Shown piece after piece: positions 8,555-17,202 of a stretch of 64,000 nt of DNA. The stretch spans positions 186,001 through 250,000 of the forward strand of contig NZ_JABFCN010000030.1 of NCBI RefSeq assembly GCF_013087515.1. The letters run 5' to 3'. Source of the stretch: Rhizobium sophorae. GTDB lineage: Bacteria; Pseudomonadota; Alphaproteobacteria; Rhizobiales; Rhizobiaceae. Positions within the stretch are counted from its first letter, which is position 1. Each line of letters opens with the position of its first letter. A model generated the notes under the pieces. The model did no database searches. It was not told the origin of the DNA and saw only the letters and a program-made list of their open reading frames with translations. A program made the position numbers and the translations under genes.

Positions 8555-9550
8555 ATGAACAGAAGAGCGATCAACCTCATTGAGAACAGTGTTCTCGAGT
8601 CGGCAAAACGCACGATAGAGACCGAAAGACGCGGTCTTGAAGCGCTCGAACAGGCTTTTGACAATGGATTGGCCGGTCCTTTCACGCGGGCCGTCGAAGT
8701 CATCGGCGACATCTCCGGACGTGTGATCGTCACCGGCGTCGGCAAGAGCGGGCATATCGGCGTGAAAATCGCAGCGACCCTTGCTTCGACGGGGACGCCC
8801 GCATTCTTCGTGCATGCGGCGGAAGCCAATCACGGTGACCTCGGCATGATCGGGCAGGGTGATGTGATCATCGCCATTTCCTGGGGCGGCCAGGCGCAAG
8901 AACTCAAGGCGATCCTCTCCTATTCGAGGCGGTTTTCCATTCCGCTGATTGCCATTACCTGCGACGAGAAGTCGAGTCTCGGCCTTGCCGCCGATATCGT
9001 GCTCAAGCTGCCGAGGGAGGCTGAGGCCTGCCCGCATGGCTTAGCGCCGACGACCTCGGCAATCATGCAGCTTGCAATCGGCGACGCGCTGGCGGTGTCG
9101 CTTTTGGAGGCGCGCGGCTTTACCGCCACGGATTTCCACGTCTTCCATCCGGGCGGCAAGCTGGGCGCCAGCCTGATGCACGTCGCCGATGTCATGCATA
9201 CCGGCGAGCAGCTGCCGCTCGTTGCCCAGGGCACACCGATGCCGGAGGCGATCATGGTGCTGTCGCGCAAGCATTTCGGCTGCGTCGGCGTGCTGGACAA
9301 GGATGGGCGGCTTTGCGGCATCGTCACCGAAGGCGACATGGCGCGCAACCTGACGCGCAATCTTGCCGAGCTTACCGTCGACGACATCATGACGCGGACG
9401 CCGAAGACGGTGAAGCAGACGGTGCTGGCGACCGCGGCCCTGGCGCTGCTCAACCAGCATCATATCGGCGCGCTGATCGTCATCGACGACGAGCGCCGGC
9501 CGGTCGGGCTGGTGCATTTCCACGACCTGCTGCGGATCGGCGTCGCCTGA
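8555..9550 (+). CDS. kpsF: Arabinose-5-phosphate isomerase (KpsF/GutQ family)
   Basis: 331 residues. The N-terminal SIS domain (about 40-170) carries VTGVGKSGHIGVKIAATLAS and the HGLAPTTS motif. Two CBS domains follow (about 205-330) with VTEGDMARNL and DDIMTRTPKTV. The family converts ribulose-5-phosphate to arabinose-5-phosphate, the first step of KDO synthesis for LPS core or KDO-containing capsule. The ATG at 8555 gives the usual length; upstream ribosome binding sequence is weak. The stop is 15 bases from the convergent nfeD gene. Both catalytic and CBS regions look intact. The precise sugar substrate cannot be proved from sequence. Confidence 0.92.
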   Translation: MNRRAINLIENSVLESAKRTIETERRGLEALEQAFDNGLAGPFTRAVEVIGDISGRVIVTGVGKSGHIGVKIAATLASTGTPAFFVHAAEANHGDLGMIGQGDVIIAISWGGQAQELKAILSYSRRFSIPLIAITCDEKSSLGLAADIVLKLPREAEACPHGLAPTTSAIMQLAIGDALAVSLLEARGFTATDFHVFHPGGKLGASLMHVADVMHTGEQLPLVAQGTPMPEAIMVLSRKHFGCVGVLDKDGRLCGIVTEGDMARNLTRNLAELTVDDIMTRTPKTVKQTVLATAALALLNQHHIGALIVIDDERRPVGLVHFHDLLRIGVA

Positions 9551-9564
9551 TCAGGCTTGTCTGA

Positions 9565-10020
9565 TCAGATCGGCTCGACCCTCAGGTCGCGGCCGTGACA
9601 CGAAACCACCTTCACCTGTGTTCCCACGGGAAGGTCGGGTCCCATCACCTGCCATAGCGTATCGTCGAGGCGAATGCGGCCCCGGCCCTCGCGGATCGGC
9701 TCGTGCAGCGTTGCCGTGCGGCCGACGAGGCTCTCGCCGCGCTGATTGAGGAAAGGCTCGTCGGTCGTCGCATTGCGCAACGTCAGTCGGCGGCCGGCGA
9801 AGGTCGCGGCAACGGCGAGAAGCGCAAAAAGGATCGCCTGCAACTCCCAGACCCAGAAGGCGCTGTCCCAGAAGAGCAGCGACAGCGCGCCGACGATCAA
9901 GGCGGCAAGGCCGATCCAGACCAGGAAGAAGCCGGGAACGATCATTTCCGCGGCGAGCAGCACGAGGCCCGCGACCCACCAGCTCCACGGACCGAGTTCG
10001 GCGACGATCTTCGCCAGCAT
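9565..10020 (-). CDS. NfeD-family membrane protein
   Basis: 151-residue protein with three closely spaced hydrophobic segments in the first 75 residues (WWVAGLVLLAAEMIVPGFFLV and following). A soluble C-terminal OB-fold NfeD domain contains GRGRIRLDDTLWQV. This is the short, protease-lacking NfeD class. The start lies only three bases after the stop of the SPFH gene, and its AGGAG site is inside that gene's 3' end, so the two are co-translated. NfeD/SPFH pairs are a well-known conserved module thought to organise membrane microdomains or assist membrane protein quality control. Confidence 0.92.
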   Translation of the reverse strand: MLAKIVAELGPWSWWVAGLVLLAAEMIVPGFFLVWIGLAALIVGALSLLFWDSAFWVWELQAILFALLAVAATFAGRRLTLRNATTDEPFLNQRGESLVGRTATLHEPIREGRGRIRLDDTLWQVMGPDLPVGTQVKVVSCHGRDLRVEPI

Positions 10021-10023
10021 GGC

Positions 10024-11064
10024 TTAACGCTCCTGCTCGGGATTGAAAGGATTGGGGGTCGAAGGATTGATCGGCGGCGTCGAGCGCGCCGGAGCAGGAC
10101 GGGGACGCGGCGGTACCGGCTGCGGTGTTGACGGGCTGTTGCCGGCATCGCCGAAGACCTCGCGGGCAATGGCGCCGATACCACCGAGCGAGCTCAGGAT
10201 GGAAGAGGCTTCCATTGGCATCATCACGATCTTCGAATTCGGCGCCGAACCGATCGAGGTCAGCGCCTCGGTGTATTTCTGGGCGACGAAATAGTTGATC
10301 GCCTGAATGTCGCCGGCGGCGATGGCTTCAGAGACCATCTTCGTCGCCTTGGCTTCGGCCTCGGCCAGGCGTTCGCGGGCTTCGGCGTTGCGGAAGGCGG
10401 CTTCGCGCTGGCCTTCGGCCTGCAGGATGGCGGATTGCTTGGCGCCTTCGGCCCTCAGAATCTGTGCGTTGCGCGAGCCTTCGGCTTCCAGCACCTGGGC
10501 GCGTTTCTCGCGCTCGGCCTTCATCTGGCGGGCCATCGCATCGACGAGGTCGCGCGGCGGCTGAATGTCCTTGATCTCGACGCGGGTGACCTTGATGCCC
10601 CAGGGATGCACGGCCTCGTCGACGACGCGCAGCAGCCGGTCGTTGATCGCATCGCGGTTGGAGAGCAGTTCATCAAGATCCATCGAACCCATGACCGAAC
10701 GGATGTTGGTCATGGTGAGATTGAGAATGGCGTTTTCGAGGTTGGAGACCTGATAGGCAGCCTGAGCGGCGTTCAGCACCTGATAGAAGGAAACGGCATC
10801 GGCCGAAACCGAGGCATTATCCTTGGTGATCACCTCCTGTGTCGGCACGTTCAGCACCTGCTCCATCACGTTTAACTTGGCGCCGACGCGCTCGATGAAG
10901 GGGGTGATGAGGTTGAGGCCCGGCTCCAGCGTGCGGGTATAACGCCCGAAGCGCTCGATCGTATAGCGGTAGCCCTGCGGCACGGTCTTGATGCCGGCAA
11001 AGAGCACCAGGATGACGAAGATCACAAGCACGATCACGACGATGTCGAAGCCGCCGAACAGCAT
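10024..11064 (-). CDS. SPFH/Band 7 (stomatin-like, QmcA type) membrane protein
   Basis: 346 residues. One N-terminal transmembrane helix (IVVIVLVIFVILVLFAGI) precedes the SPFH domain, with the typical QGYRYTIERFGRYTRTLEPG and VEIKDIQPPRDLVDAMARQM. A long Ala/Glu-rich coiled coil (residues about 175-250) follows, then a proline-rich tail. Family members form large membrane-bound oligomers and often regulate AAA proteases such as FtsH. The start has a clear AGGAGG eight bases upstream. nfeD follows immediately. hemH lies upstream on the same strand after about 180 bases. Confidence 0.93.
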   Translation of the reverse strand: MLFGGFDIVVIVLVIFVILVLFAGIKTVPQGYRYTIERFGRYTRTLEPGLNLITPFIERVGAKLNVMEQVLNVPTQEVITKDNASVSADAVSFYQVLNAAQAAYQVSNLENAILNLTMTNIRSVMGSMDLDELLSNRDAINDRLLRVVDEAVHPWGIKVTRVEIKDIQPPRDLVDAMARQMKAEREKRAQVLEAEGSRNAQILRAEGAKQSAILQAEGQREAAFRNAEARERLAEAEAKATKMVSEAIAAGDIQAINYFVAQKYTEALTSIGSAPNSKIVMMPMEASSILSSLGGIGAIAREVFGDAGNSPSTPQPVPPRPRPAPARSTPPINPSTPNPFNPEQER

Positions 11065-11247
11065 GAAGAATTCCTCCTATCGGCGCATGCGCGCCTGCCC
11101 AACTGATGTGGTGAGTTAGCACGTTCTTTGCGAGGAAGAAATGAGGGCGCAACCGCCCGGGCTCCAAGTGAAAAGGAGGTTCCGTTTCGGTTAAGTCATT
11201 GGTCTGTTATGAGCTACTCGTCCGAGGCCGCGTTCTGAGGGTGTCTC

Positions 11248-12282
11248 TCAGGCCCAGCCCTGCAATTCGCGGCGGACGACCTTTTCCAACACCTTCATGC
11301 CGTCCTCGCCGTCGTTGAGGCAGGGAATATGCGCGAACTTCTCGCCGCCATTCTCGTGAAAGGAATGGGCGGCCTGCTCGGCGATCTCCTCCAGCGTCTC
11401 CAGACAGTCGGAGACGAAGCCGGGATTGATGACGGCGATGCGCTTGACGCCGTCCTTGGCGAGCTTTTCCACGGTCTTGTCGGTATAGGGCTGCAGCCAT
11501 TCCTCCGGCCCGAAGCGGGACTGGAAGGTGACTATGAAGTTTTCCTTGGTGAGCCCGAGCCGCTCGCGCAGCAGCCGGCCAGTCTTCTGGCATTGACAGT
11601 AATAGGGATCGCCCTGCTTGAAATAGGACATCGGTATGCCGTGGAAGGAGGCGAGCAGCATCTCGGGCTTCCAGTCGAGGGTCGAAAGATGCCTTTCGAC
11701 AGACGTGGCGAGCGCTTCGATATAGGTATCGTCATCGTGGTAATCGGGAACGGTGCGCAGTGCCGGCTGCCAGCGCATCGAGAGCAGTTTCTGGAAGGCC
11801 TTGTCGTTGACGGTGGCGGTCGTCGCCGCCGCATATTGCGGATAGAGCGGGAAGAGCACGATCCGGTCGCAGCCTTCTTCTTTCAGCGCGTCGATGCGCG
11901 AGGCGATCGACGGCGTGCCGTAGCGCATCGCCCAGTCGACCTTGACGTTATCAAGATCCTTCAGGCGCTCAGCCATCAGGTCCGACTGGTTGCGGGTGTA
12001 GGTGCGCAGATAACTTTCGTTCTGTTCCTTGTTCCAGATCAGCTCATAGGCCTTGCCGACCTTCTGCGGGCGGGTGTTGAGCACGATGCCGAACAGGATC
12101 GGATACCACTTCCAGGGCGACCATTCGATGACGCGGCGGTCGGTCAGGAATTCTCTGAGATAGCGGCGCATCGAGGTATAGTCGGTGCCGTCGGGCGTGC
12201 CGAGATTGACCAGCAGCACACCGACCTTACCAAATTTGACGGCCGGATGGTCGGCCGGGCGGAGTGAAATATCTGCTGTCAT
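11248..12282 (-). CDS. hemH: Ferrochelatase
   Basis: 344-residue enzyme of the last haem step, inserting ferrous iron into protoporphyrin IX at the inner membrane or cytosol. VGVLLVNLGTPDGTDYTSMR at the N-terminus, YGTPSIASRI, the catalytic His in LLASFHGIPMSYFKQGDPY and the Glu-containing FHENGGEKFAHIPCLND are all present. The frame stays open far upstream, but that extension is Pro/Leu/Arg-rich and antisense to the repeat tail of the neighbouring gene. The ATG at 12282 (MTADISL) fits the rhizobial family; 12300 is an alternative. Rhizobia need high haem output for respiration and leghaemoglobin-associated life, but nothing here shows special regulation. Confidence 0.96.
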   Translation of the reverse strand: MTADISLRPADHPAVKFGKVGVLLVNLGTPDGTDYTSMRRYLREFLTDRRVIEWSPWKWYPILFGIVLNTRPQKVGKAYELIWNKEQNESYLRTYTRNQSDLMAERLKDLDNVKVDWAMRYGTPSIASRIDALKEEGCDRIVLFPLYPQYAAATTATVNDKAFQKLLSMRWQPALRTVPDYHDDDTYIEALATSVERHLSTLDWKPEMLLASFHGIPMSYFKQGDPYYCQCQKTGRLLRERLGLTKENFIVTFQSRFGPEEWLQPYTDKTVEKLAKDGVKRIAVINPGFVSDCLETLEEIAEQAAHSFHENGGEKFAHIPCLNDGEDGMKVLEKVVRRELQGWA

Positions 12283-12348
12283 TCTGGTCCCAACGTTCAT
12301 TTGTCCCATCGGCTCATACGCAGCCCGGAGATCGTGGTTCACCCTATA

Positions 12349-12384
12349 GAAAGAAAAGCCGGCCCGGAAAACCCCGGACCGGCC
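12349..12384 (-). terminator. Intrinsic terminator of the 5'-nucleotidase gene
   Basis: On the minus strand GCCGGTCCGG and CCGGGCCGGC (12358-12367 and 12374-12383 on +) form a 10-bp stem with one G-T pair, followed by TTTTCTTT. Confidence 0.85.
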
Positions 12385-12406
12385 AGCGGCATCGAGACAA
12401 ATCGTC

Positions 12407-14392
12407 TTACTTGGCGGGGACCTGAATTTCCTCGCCGATCCTGAGATGGCGCGGGTTCGGGCTGCCATTGGCTTCCGAGAGTTTGCGCCATTCGGCGCCA
12501 TCGCCATAGAAGCTTTCGGCCAGATCCCAGAACGTATCGCCGGCAACGATGACATGGGTCGATGGTGTTGCAGGTGCTGACGTTGCCGGAGCCGGTGCGG
12601 GCTCGGTCGAAGGCGCCGGTGTGGCGGGTGCCGGAGCCGGTTCTGCGGATGGGGCAGGTGCTGCCGGAGTCGGGCTGGGCTCTGCAGATGGGGCTGGAGC
12701 TGCAGGGGCCGGAGCGGGCTCTGCAGACGGAGCGGGAGCAACGGGTGCAGCAGGCGCCGGCTCGGAAGCGGAGGGAGCAGGCGCTGCCTGCGCCAGTTCG
12801 GTGACGCGGCCGTCCGTGTAGGGCTTGTAGGGCGAATGTGCTGCGACATATTCGGCGGTCACGTCGGCAAGGTCCGGACCGTAATCATAGGCGTTCTTGC
12901 CGTCCTTGAAGATCGAATAGCCATCGCCGCCGGCCCGCATGAAGTTATTGGTGGCGACTTTGTAGGTCTTGGCCGGATCGATCGGAGCGAAGCTGTCGCC
13001 CTCCTTCACCTGGACATCGCTGACGCGGCTGCCGACGGGCTTCGACTGATCGAAGGAGAACTTCAGGCCCGCGACCTGCGGGAAGCGCCCGGCGCCCTGG
13101 TCGATCTGGCTGACACCATTTTCGAGCGCTTTGACGACATCTGCGCCGGTTGCCTCAAAAGTGGCGAGCGTGTTCTGGAAAGGCAGGACGGTGATGACCT
13201 CGCCCTGGGTGACCTCGCCGCCGTCGATCGAGGCGCGCAGGCCGCCGCCGTTCTGGACGGCGATGGTGACGCCCTGGTTCTTGGTGCGATCGAGCATGGC
13301 GTCGGCCACCAGATTGCCCATCGAGCATTCCTTGACGCGGCAGACCTTGCGGTCGCCTTCGATCGGGCTTTCGGAAGAGCCGATCACCTTCTTGCGCAGT
13401 TCTTCGATCGGCTTTGCCAGTTCGGCAATGCGGGCAATGACGGCAGGATCGGGCGTGAAGCTGGAATCGATCAGGATCGGATCGCCCTTGGCATCCTTGA
13501 CGACGCCGCTATCGTCGAAATTGACGACGAGATCGCCGAGATACTTGCTGTAGGAGGCAGCCTGGACGACCGGCACCTTGTACCCGCCGGGATTGTCAAC
13601 CATCGTTGGGTAGGGGCCTTCAGCCTTCGGATCGGTGTTGGAAAGCAAGCTGTGGGAATGGCCGCCGACGACGATGTCGACATCCGGGATCTTGGCGATC
13701 AGGGCGAGATCGCGGGGATAACCGACATGGGTCAGCGCGATGATCTTGTTGACGCCCTGACCCTTCAGATCCTGAACGGCCGCGGTAATGGTCTCAACGT
13801 CATCAGCGATCGTGACGTTCGGGCCGGGGGAGGAAAGCTCTGCCGTATCATTGGTGACGGCGCCGACGATGCCGATCTTCTGGCCGCCGACATCGAGCAC
13901 CAGCGACGGCTTGATGCGGTCCCCGAGCTTGGAGGCAGCCGTCGCCTTGACGTTCGCCGTCACGACAGGGAACTGCACCTTGTCGAGGAAGGTCGCGAGC
14001 CCGTCCTCGCTGTCGTCGAATTCATGGTTGCCGACGGTCATGGCGTCGAACTTCATCAGGTTCAGGAATTCGGCTTCGGCTGCTCCCTTGTAGGTCGTGT
14101 AGAAGAGCGAGCCCTGGAAATTGTCGCCGGCATTGAGGAGGACGATGTTCTTGCCGGATAGCGCCTGACGGCGCTGGTCGATCGCGGTCTTCAGGCGGGC
14201 AGCACCACCGAAGCATTCCTTCTTGCCTTCCTCCTCAGCCGAGCAGGTGGAGTCGAACTTGTTGATCGATTCGATGCGCGAATGGAAATCGTTGATATGA
14301 AGAATATTGAGTTCGTAATCCGCAAAGGCGGCGCCCGCGCTCAGCGCCAGCATGGACGCGGTCAAAAGACCGAAGCTGAAAGACTTCGTCAT
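12407..14392 (-). CDS. Secreted 5'-nucleotidase / metallophosphoesterase with C-terminal LysM domain
   Basis: 661 residues. The signal sequence ends near ALSAGAAFA (about residue 22). The metallophosphoesterase domain has ILHINDFHSR, NAGDNFQGS, VGNHEFDD and GGHSHS. The 5'-nucleotidase C-terminal domain has VQNGGGLRASIDGG and the substrate-stacking region NNFMRAGGDGY. A Pro/Ala linker of four 13-residue repeats follows, then a 50-residue LysM domain (HVIVAGDTFWDLAESFYGDG...) that should hold the enzyme on peptidoglycan. It likely hydrolyses nucleotides or UDP-sugars in the periplasm for phosphate and nucleoside salvage. The start at 14392 has AGGAG and a proper signal peptide; an upstream in-frame extension is rejected. 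A terminator follows. Confidence 0.93.
   Translation of the reverse strand: MTKSFSFGLLTASMLALSAGAAFADYELNILHINDFHSRIESINKFDSTCSAEEEGKKECFGGAARLKTAIDQRRQALSGKNIVLLNAGDNFQGSLFYTTYKGAAEAEFLNLMKFDAMTVGNHEFDDSEDGLATFLDKVQFPVVTANVKATAASKLGDRIKPSLVLDVGGQKIGIVGAVTNDTAELSSPGPNVTIADDVETITAAVQDLKGQGVNKIIALTHVGYPRDLALIAKIPDVDIVVGGHSHSLLSNTDPKAEGPYPTMVDNPGGYKVPVVQAASYSKYLGDLVVNFDDSGVVKDAKGDPILIDSSFTPDPAVIARIAELAKPIEELRKKVIGSSESPIEGDRKVCRVKECSMGNLVADAMLDRTKNQGVTIAVQNGGGLRASIDGGEVTQGEVITVLPFQNTLATFEATGADVVKALENGVSQIDQGAGRFPQVAGLKFSFDQSKPVGSRVSDVQVKEGDSFAPIDPAKTYKVATNNFMRAGGDGYSIFKDGKNAYDYGPDLADVTAEYVAAHSPYKPYTDGRVTELAQAAPAPSASEPAPAAPVAPAPSAEPAPAPAAPAPSAEPSPTPAAPAPSAEPAPAPATPAPSTEPAPAPATSAPATPSTHVIVAGDTFWDLAESFYGDGAEWRKLSEANGSPNPRHLRIGEEIQVPAK
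12584..12739 (-). repeat. Tandem repeat, four units of 39 bp, inside the 5'-nucleotidase linker
   Basis: Encodes four near-identical 13-residue units of the type APAPSAEPAPAPA. Unit boundaries keep the reading frame, so copy number can vary without breaking the protein. Confidence 0.85.
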
Positions 14393-14566
14393 CCCTGTTC
14401 TCCTGATTGAGGCGAAAGATCCCCCTGATCCTCGCCGATCTTTTTCATCGTGCGCCGGGGCGGTTTCCCGGCCTGCGGATGTTCCATCAGACGATGCACG
14501 ACCGCAAGAGAAAGCTGGGCCAGGCGCGGCGCTTTCCAAGGGGGCAGGGCAAAAAAGCCGGGTTGC

Positions 14567-14887
14567 CTATCCCAGGCATTCGCCGTCGGCGGCGTTTCGA
14601 TAGAGTTCGTGCACGGCCTCTGCAATATTCGGAACCGCGGCGAGCGCGATGATCAAGCAGAGAAGGGAAACGAGGCGATGAATGCGCCGGCCGGCCCGAT
14701 AGGCAAGGGCCGCGCCTGCACCATAGATCAGGACTGCCGGCACGGCGAAGATCAGCACCTGCAGCGGCCCGTCGCAATCGGGAACGGCGATACTCTGGGC
14801 ACGATAGACATTGGCCGGCAAAACGACCGCAAGTGCCGCAAGCGGCATGGCGAACAGCAGGATGAAATAAGAGGCGAAGGCCCGCAT
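14567..14887 (-). CDS. Small three-helix membrane protein, unknown function
   Basis: 106 residues with three hydrophobic segments: residues 4-23 (FASYFILLFAMPLAALAVVL), about 44-63, and about 72-88. Two cysteines (CDG, GECLG) would face the same side and might pair. I do not recognise the family. The ATG at 14887 is the natural start. It lies between the 5'-nucleotidase and the lipoprotein genes, all on the minus strand, 25 bases after the lipoprotein stop, so it may be co-transcribed with that gene. No motif indicates a reaction. Confidence 0.6.
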   Translation of the reverse strand: MRAFASYFILLFAMPLAALAVVLPANVYRAQSIAVPDCDGPLQVLIFAVPAVLIYGAGAALAYRAGRRIHRLVSLLCLIIALAAVPNIAEAVHELYRNAADGECLG

Positions 14888-14912
14888 GGTGTGCTTAGCC
14901 TATCGCCTTCTT

Positions 14913-15281
14913 TCAGCCGCGGCGGGAAAGCGTGAACTGTGCGCCGGAATCGGAGGTGCAATTGAGCTGGCTCGGGTTGACGAGGGCGCAATTGACCTTG
15001 GACTGGGTCTTGCGCACCAGCGAAGTCATGTTGATCTCCACCAGGGTCGGTGAGGTATTGATATAGGTGCCCGAGGCAAGAAGCTGGTTGCTGTCGGTCG
15101 TTCGGGTGGTGAAAGTACCGCCCTGGAAGGTGGAAACGATGCCGTTCGGATCGCTCCAGTTGCCTTCGACGCCGGTAGCGGCGGGCGCGGTTGCGACCGG
15201 CAAGCGACGCGGCTCTGATGAAACGCAGGCGGCAAGAGCGACCGCTGCACCGACAAGAACAAGACCAGTTCTGATTTTCAT
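14913..15281 (-). CDS. Omp10-like outer-membrane lipoprotein
   Basis: 122-residue lipoprotein. A short signal ends in the lipobox LAAC (Cys19). The mature part closely resembles Brucella Omp10: GVEGNWSDPNGIVSTFQGG, TRTTDSNQ, LVEINMTSLVRKTQSKVNCA and the LNCTSDSGAQF ending. Omp10 is a minor outer-membrane lipoprotein of alphaproteobacteria with an unresolved role in envelope integrity. The start at 15281 has GGGAGAAG upstream and gives an ideal lipoprotein signal; the longer open frame upstream is not credible. Confidence 0.9.
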   Translation of the reverse strand: MKIRTGLVLVGAAVALAACVSSEPRRLPVATAPAATGVEGNWSDPNGIVSTFQGGTFTTRTTDSNQLLASGTYINTSPTLVEINMTSLVRKTQSKVNCALVNPSQLNCTSDSGAQFTLSRRG

Positions 15282-15452
15282 AAGGCTTCTCCCGGCGAAT
15301 CGGCGCGGCGGACAGCCGCCAAGTTCGGGAAAAACATGGCGCGCGCCCGGCATGAAGGCAAGCCTTGGAAGGGCGGCGGGTGGCATTTAGACAGCCGGCG
15401 TTACAAAAATGCCCGCCTTGCGGCGGGCATTGTCGAAGTCGTGCTGGCGATC

Positions 15453-15556
15453 TTAGAGCGGTTCAGCTTTTCATGGAATCGGAGAACCGCTCTAAGTTTT
15501 TATTCTTACGCAATTCCGGACGGAAAACCGCTGCGCCTTTTCCTGGAATTGCTCTA
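15453..15556 (-). repeat. Composite palindromic intergenic repeat, copy 2 (inverted relative to copy 1)
   Basis: TTAGAGCGGTTC (15453-15464) and GAACCGCTCTAA (15484-15495) are perfect 12-bp arms. GCAATTCC (15510-15517) and GGAATTGC (15545-15552) are 8-bp arms. Read on the minus strand it aligns along its length with 4205-4331. The final CTCTAG provides the TAG stop of the homospermidine synthase gene. Confidence 0.78.
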
Positions 15557-17005
15557 GCGAACCAGAATGTTCTTGAACTGCCAGGGATCCTTGGTGTCGA
15601 TGTCCTCGGGGAAGAGGCCCGGACGGCCGTCGAGCGGGGTCCAGTCGGTGTAGTGGCCCTCGACCGGGCCGAGATAGGGCATCTGCACTTCGAGGCAGCG
15701 CTTGTAATCGATCTCGTCGGCCTCGACGATGCCGGCATTCGGGTTTTCCAGCGCCCAGACCATGCCGGCGAGGACGGCGGAGGTCACCTGCAGGCCGGTG
15801 GCGTTCTGATAGGGTGCGATGCGGCGGGTTTCTTCCAGCGACAGGCGCGAGCCATACCAATAGGCGTTCTTCTCATGGCCGTAGAGCAGGACGCCGAGTT
15901 CGTCGATGCCGTCTTCCAGCTCGTCCTCGTCGAGAACGTGATGGACCGGCTGCGGCGTGCCGCCATTGCCGAACATCTCATGCAGCGAGAGAACGGCGTC
16001 GTTGGCCGGATGGTAGGCATAGTGGCAGGTCGGGCGGAAGGTCACTTCGCCGTCCTTGTCGCGAACGGTGAAGAAATCGGCGATCGAGATCGACTCGTTG
16101 TGGGTGACGAGGAAGCCATATTGCGGGCCGGGCGTCGGGCACCAGGTGCGCACGCGGGTGTTGGCGCCCGGCTGCTCCAGGTAGATCGCCGCCTTGTTGC
16201 CCTTCTTGTGCTTCTTGGCGTTCTTCGGCATCCATTCTTCATGCGTGCCCCAGCCGAGTTCGGCCGGCTGCAGTCCTTCAGAGATGAAGCCTTCGACGGA
16301 CCAGGTGTTCCAGAAGACGTTGAGCGGCTTCGGATGCTTGGTGCGCTGGGTGTCGCGCTCGGCGATATGGACGCCCTTGACGCCGAGCTTCTTCATGAGC
16401 TTTGCCCAGCCTTCGCGATCGTGCTGGTCCGGTTCCTCGAATTTGAGGCCGATGTCATTGGCGAGGTTGACGAGCGCCTGCTTGACGAACCAGGAGACCA
16501 TGCCGGGATTGGCGCCGCAGGTGGAGACGGCAGTAGCCCCGCCCGGGTTCTTCGCCTTTTCCTTGCGCACGGTTTCGCGCAGCGCATAGTTGGTGCGATC
16601 GGCATTGCTCATGCCCTTGTCGAAATAGAAGCCGAGCCAGGGCTCGACGACGGTGTCGATATAGGGAACGTCGAGTTTGCGGCAGAGCTTGATGATGTCG
16701 AGCGAGGAGGTGTCGACCGAGAGGTTGACGCAGAAACCCTGGCCTTCGCCTTCCGTCAGCAGCGGCTTCAGCAGTTCCTTGTAATTGTCCTTGGTGACAT
16801 ATTCCTTGATGTGGCGAACGCCGTGCTTCTTTAAGATCTCCATGTCGGAGGGCTCTTCACGAGGATCGATGACGACCATCCGGCTCTTGTCGAATTTGAA
16901 ATGGCGCTCGATCAGGGGCAGGGTGCCGCGGCCGATGGAGCCAAAGCCGATCATCACGATCGGACCGGTAATTTCGGCATATACCGGATAGTTCTGTTCC
17001 GTCAT
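15554..17005 (-). CDS. hss: Homospermidine synthase
   Basis: 483-residue NAD-dependent enzyme that joins aminobutyl groups of putrescine (or spermidine) to give sym-homospermidine, the main long polyamine of rhizobia. The N-terminal Rossmann motif is VMIGFGSIGRGTLPLIERH. The saccharopine dehydrogenase-like core includes CVNLSVDTSSLDI, STCGANPGMVSWFVKQAL and the WGTHEEWMPK region. Length is normal. The ATG at 17005 is followed by MTEQNYPVYAEI as in related proteins. It is isolated on the minus strand, so probably monocistronic. The stop codon sits in a repeat element. Confidence 0.95.
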   Translation of the reverse strand: MTEQNYPVYAEITGPIVMIGFGSIGRGTLPLIERHFKFDKSRMVVIDPREEPSDMEILKKHGVRHIKEYVTKDNYKELLKPLLTEGEGQGFCVNLSVDTSSLDIIKLCRKLDVPYIDTVVEPWLGFYFDKGMSNADRTNYALRETVRKEKAKNPGGATAVSTCGANPGMVSWFVKQALVNLANDIGLKFEEPDQHDREGWAKLMKKLGVKGVHIAERDTQRTKHPKPLNVFWNTWSVEGFISEGLQPAELGWGTHEEWMPKNAKKHKKGNKAAIYLEQPGANTRVRTWCPTPGPQYGFLVTHNESISIADFFTVRDKDGEVTFRPTCHYAYHPANDAVLSLHEMFGNGGTPQPVHHVLDEDELEDGIDELGVLLYGHEKNAYWYGSRLSLEETRRIAPYQNATGLQVTSAVLAGMVWALENPNAGIVEADEIDYKRCLEVQMPYLGPVEGHYTDWTPLDGRPGLFPEDIDTKDPWQFKNILVR

Positions 17006-17202
17006 TCTTTTCTCCTGTGGAAGGGGACGAAGGCGTTCAGCCCGAAGAATTATTTTGAAATTGCCGCAGAGAGTGCGAGGTGACCGGCTCTAATCATAAA
17101 ATGGCGTCACAATAAAGAGCGTTGACGGGGAAAGGCCAAATATCGAGCGGCGATAGAGGCCGGCGAAACCGTCCTGGGGATCGGCAGACCGCATGGATTG
17201 GC

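Noticed and set aside
12283..12849. N-terminal extension of hemH to give a 533-residue protein
   Set aside because: The extension is Pro/Leu/Arg-rich because it is antisense to the repeat linker of the 5'-nucleotidase; it crosses that gene's terminator and has no family similarity.
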